Shown here: piece after piece, positions 61,655 through 64,000 of the stretch
Numbering within the stretch: the stretch's first letter is position 1
How the letters are laid out: every line of letters begins with the position of its first letter
Origin: Myxocyprinus asiaticus
Taxonomy: Eukaryota > Chordata > Actinopteri > Cypriniformes > Catostomidae
Length of the DNA: 64,000 bases
NCBI RefSeq assembly: GCF_019703515.2
Contig: NC_059349.1
Span: forward strand, 27,462,744-27,526,743
Reading direction: 5' to 3'
Notes under the pieces: model-generated
The model's database searches: none
The model's input: the letters and a program-made list of their open reading frames with translations, nothing else
Told to the model about the DNA's origin: nothing
Program-made: the position numbers and the translations under genes

Positions 61655-61704
61655 AGATATTGCGATTAATCGCGATTTTAAATATTTTAATCGTTTGACA
61701 GCCC
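61655..61704. mobile_element. hAT-like right terminus
   Basis: TTGCGATTAATCGCGATTTT continues to TCGTTTGACAGCCCTA, a fish hAT-type end with CAGCCCTA terminus. The left end is not in the window. It directly abuts the Tc1 element. Confidence 0.6.
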
Positions 61705-62470
61705 TAGTTGAAGTCATATGTTTACATACACAGGTTGAAGTCATTAAAACAATTTTAACCACTCCACAGATTTAATATTAGCAAACTATAGTTTTGGCAA
61801 GTCGTTTAGGACATTTACTTTGAGCATGACACAAGTAATTTTTCCAACAATTGTTTACAGACAGATTGTTTCACTTTTAATTGACTATATCACAATTCTA
61901 GTGGATCAGAAGTTTACATACACTAAGTTAACTGTACCTTTTAAGCAGCTTGGAAAATTCCAGAAAATTTTGTCAAGCCTTTAGACAATTAGCCAATTAG
62001 CTTCTGATAGGAGGTGTACTGATTTGGAGGTGTACATGTGGATGTATTTTAAGGCCTACCTTCAAACTCAGTGCCTCTTTGCATGACATCATGGGAAAAT
62101 CAATAGAAATCAGAAGTCTGGTTCATCCTTGGGAGCAATTTTCAAATGCCTGAAGGTACCACATTTATCTGTACAAACAATAGTACGCAAATATAAACAC
62201 CATGGGACCATGCAGCAATCATATCGCTCAGGAAGGAGACCCATTCTGTCTCCTAGAGATGAACGTAGTTTGGTGCGAAAAGTGCAAATCAATCCCAGAA
62301 CGTCAGCAAAGGACCTTGTGAAGATGCTGGAGGAAACCGGTAGACAAGTATCTATATCCACAGTAAAATGAGTCCTATATCGACATAACCTGAAAGGCTG
62401 CTCAGCAAGAAAGAAGCCACTGCTCCAAAACCACCATAAAAAAACAAACAAAAAAAAAAAGATGCACAAC
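61705..62470 (+). mobile_element. Sleeping-Beauty-type Tc1 element, 3'-truncated
   Basis: The left outer repeat AGTTGAAGTCATATGTTTAC and the inner repeat GATCAGAAGTTTACATACAC (near 61905-61925) lie about 200 bp apart. This is the IR/DR layout of the salmonid/cyprinid Tc1 elements from which Sleeping Beauty was derived. The N-terminal transposase coding part follows. The element stops in an A-rich run near 62470, so the catalytic domain and right arm are lost. Confidence 0.88.
62091..62460 (+). pseudogene. Tc1 transposase N-terminal (paired-like) part, broken
   Basis: A start MGKSIEIRS at 62091 is out of frame with the main part. From 62129 the frame reads LKVPHLSVQTIVRKYKHHG, then SGRRPILSPRDERSLVRKVQ and NPRTSAKDLVKMLEETG. 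It meets a stop (AAATGA, the usual arginine codon changed) before VLYRHNLKGCSARKKPLLQN. These are the two helix-turn-helix halves and the GRR linker of the DNA-binding domain. The catalytic DDE domain is absent. It is a fossil. Confidence 0.88.
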
Positions 62471-64000
62471 AGAGCTTAACAGTATTAATAAAAATCAGCT
62501 GCCATGGCTGAATCACAACATGCTGATATTCAGTACACTTGCTTATGTGATATTGCTTACGGATATTAATACTTACTACCATTTAATATAATATTATTGT
62601 TACTATGAGTATTATTGCGACTGCTTTGAATATTACACTTTTATACAGTAGTAATATTCTGTCATAATGTCTTCAATTTCACGCAATCAGTTGAATAGAG
62701 CTCTCATTTCAGCGGGACTTTTATTTTGAAAGACCTTTGAAGTTCTTCTTGTTTGTGAAGAGTTCGTTATATCAAGCTTCCAGCAACTTTTGAGCTGAAA
62801 TCTCTGAGCTGCAACGGAGAGAGTTCATTTGAGAATTCACAGGCGTTTATACACTCGACACACTGATCTGTGGCTCTGCAAATGGATACTATTGGAAACA
62901 CTGCATGAAAATCAAGCATTCGTAGTGTATGTTGCGTTTGTGTGTGTGTGTGTTCATGTGCGTGCTTGTTTGTGTGTTGCGTGTGTGTGTTTGATGACAG
63001 GGCAGAGAGGTGCCTCTTATTCATACTGTGGCTCGCAGTGCATGTGACTATATATTATTTCATTAAATGACATCCTTCTGCCGTTTAATGATCACACTTG
63101 GCTATATAGAGGCTTTTTTTAATTATTATTTTCAAATGGTCTAATATCTCAAAACTCTCACATTACATTACATTTTGCTACTGGCAGCATACTGTAATAT
63201 GGTACCGAAATTAACAACAAGATGATATCGTACTGTTTAAAAATGTTTGGTGTACTGGTATAATGTGCAGCCCTTATATGTTTTATGCTCTTCTTATTTT
63301 TTGTGAAGTTATAAGCTAAAACATGGAATATGAGCAACACCTGTTCACATGTAATATGTATGTTAAAGACATATACTTGGCTATTTCTCTCTAGATTTTT
63401 TGCTGTATTTGATGACTGATGTTTTTGTCGATTTATAATAGTTTGTACAGTGCAAGCTTTTTAATTAATTATCAAAACGGAACACTTCTGATTTGTCTGC
63501 AAATTTGAAAGCACTTGTTCAGTTTTGGTCATAATGCCTACATTCATTGGAAAGTAGAGCTTCATTGCTTTCAAACGATACCTATTTTGTGTTGGTCAGG
63601 ATTGTAGTTATTTAATCTAATAATAGAAAATTCCTACGGGGCCCGCTAGTGGCCCATCCTAGCATAAGGGTTAAACAATGAAATCTGTTCTGTATTCATG
63701 CACATTTATCACAGGTTCTCCAATACATGTGAGTTCTTGTTGTATTTGATGCAGCGTAATACAGTTATTTAAGAAAGCAAAGTCGCAGGCCAGACCAGAA
63801 AAAGCTGACTGTTACCACTTCCACCTTGAAGAACAAGGGGAAAGTTTCTCAATGACCGTCTCGGCTCTAGTTTGATTCTAGTGGATTTATGCAGACTTTA
63901 TATGCTGGCTTTGCTCTTTCCTTTTCAAGCCCTTTCAGAAATGGTAATAAAAAATACACCAGACGCCAGTTTGCTGACTTGCATCACAAAGGCAGAACCT
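62471..64000. other. Intronic sequence, mostly unrecognised
   Basis: Contains a GT-rich run at about 62938-62990 and a decayed hAT-type end at about 63215-63277 (GGTGTACTGGTATAATGTGC then AGCCCTTA). No coding exon was seen. Confidence 0.45.

Overview
The window looks like nuclear DNA from a teleost fish, most likely a cyprinid. It is AT-rich and almost gene-free, with large introns, many (TA)n tracts, and a dense load of fish-type transposons: Tc1/mariner with TA target duplications, hAT with 8-bp target duplications, L1- and L2-clade LINEs, tRNA-derived SINEs and palindromic MITEs. There are no bacterial-style operons, rRNAs, genuine tRNAs or CRISPR arrays.

One host gene is supported. Two exons on the + strand, 18749-18805 and 34722-34787, splice in phase 0 and together encode the first 41 residues of a germinal-centre-kinase-family Ser/Thr kinase. 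The residues match the N-terminus of TNIK better than its paralogues MINK1 and MAP4K4. They carry the glycine-rich ATP-binding loop GNGTYGQV. Intron 1 is 15.9 kb; intron 2 runs past the right edge (at least 29.2 kb). The likely promoter and 5' UTR lie at about 18300-18748, with two short upstream ORFs and an in-frame stop just before the start codon.

Layout: 1-18300 is upstream flank, with a transposon cluster at 3.6-9.0 kb (MITE, fold-back, L1 fragment, then MITE / Tc1 / MITE inside a TA tract) and a repeat-poor block at 1.44-2.44 kb that looks like conserved non-coding DNA. 18.3-34.8 kb is exon 1, intron 1 and exon 2; intron 1 holds a second unique-looking block (20.06-20.84 kb), an L2-clade LINE tail, a 1.85-kb hAT element containing a SINE, and several MITEs. 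34.8-64 kb is intron 2, whose core (46-58.8 kb) is a stack of nested elements: a hAT copy, a decayed L1 interrupted by a probable solo LTR, an L2-clade LINE placed head-to-head with that L1, a hAT element in the LINE's 3' UTR, and a second hAT inside the first. A Sleeping-Beauty-type Tc1 remnant lies at 61.7-62.5 kb.

All transposon reading frames seen are broken, so apart from the kinase exons no functional protein is evident. Element boundaries given with target-site duplications were read base by base; others are approximate. I found no convincing new biological system. The most instructive parts are the datable insertion layers, a duplicated ORF1 C-terminal module in the L1, and the candidate regulatory blocks around the kinase promoter.
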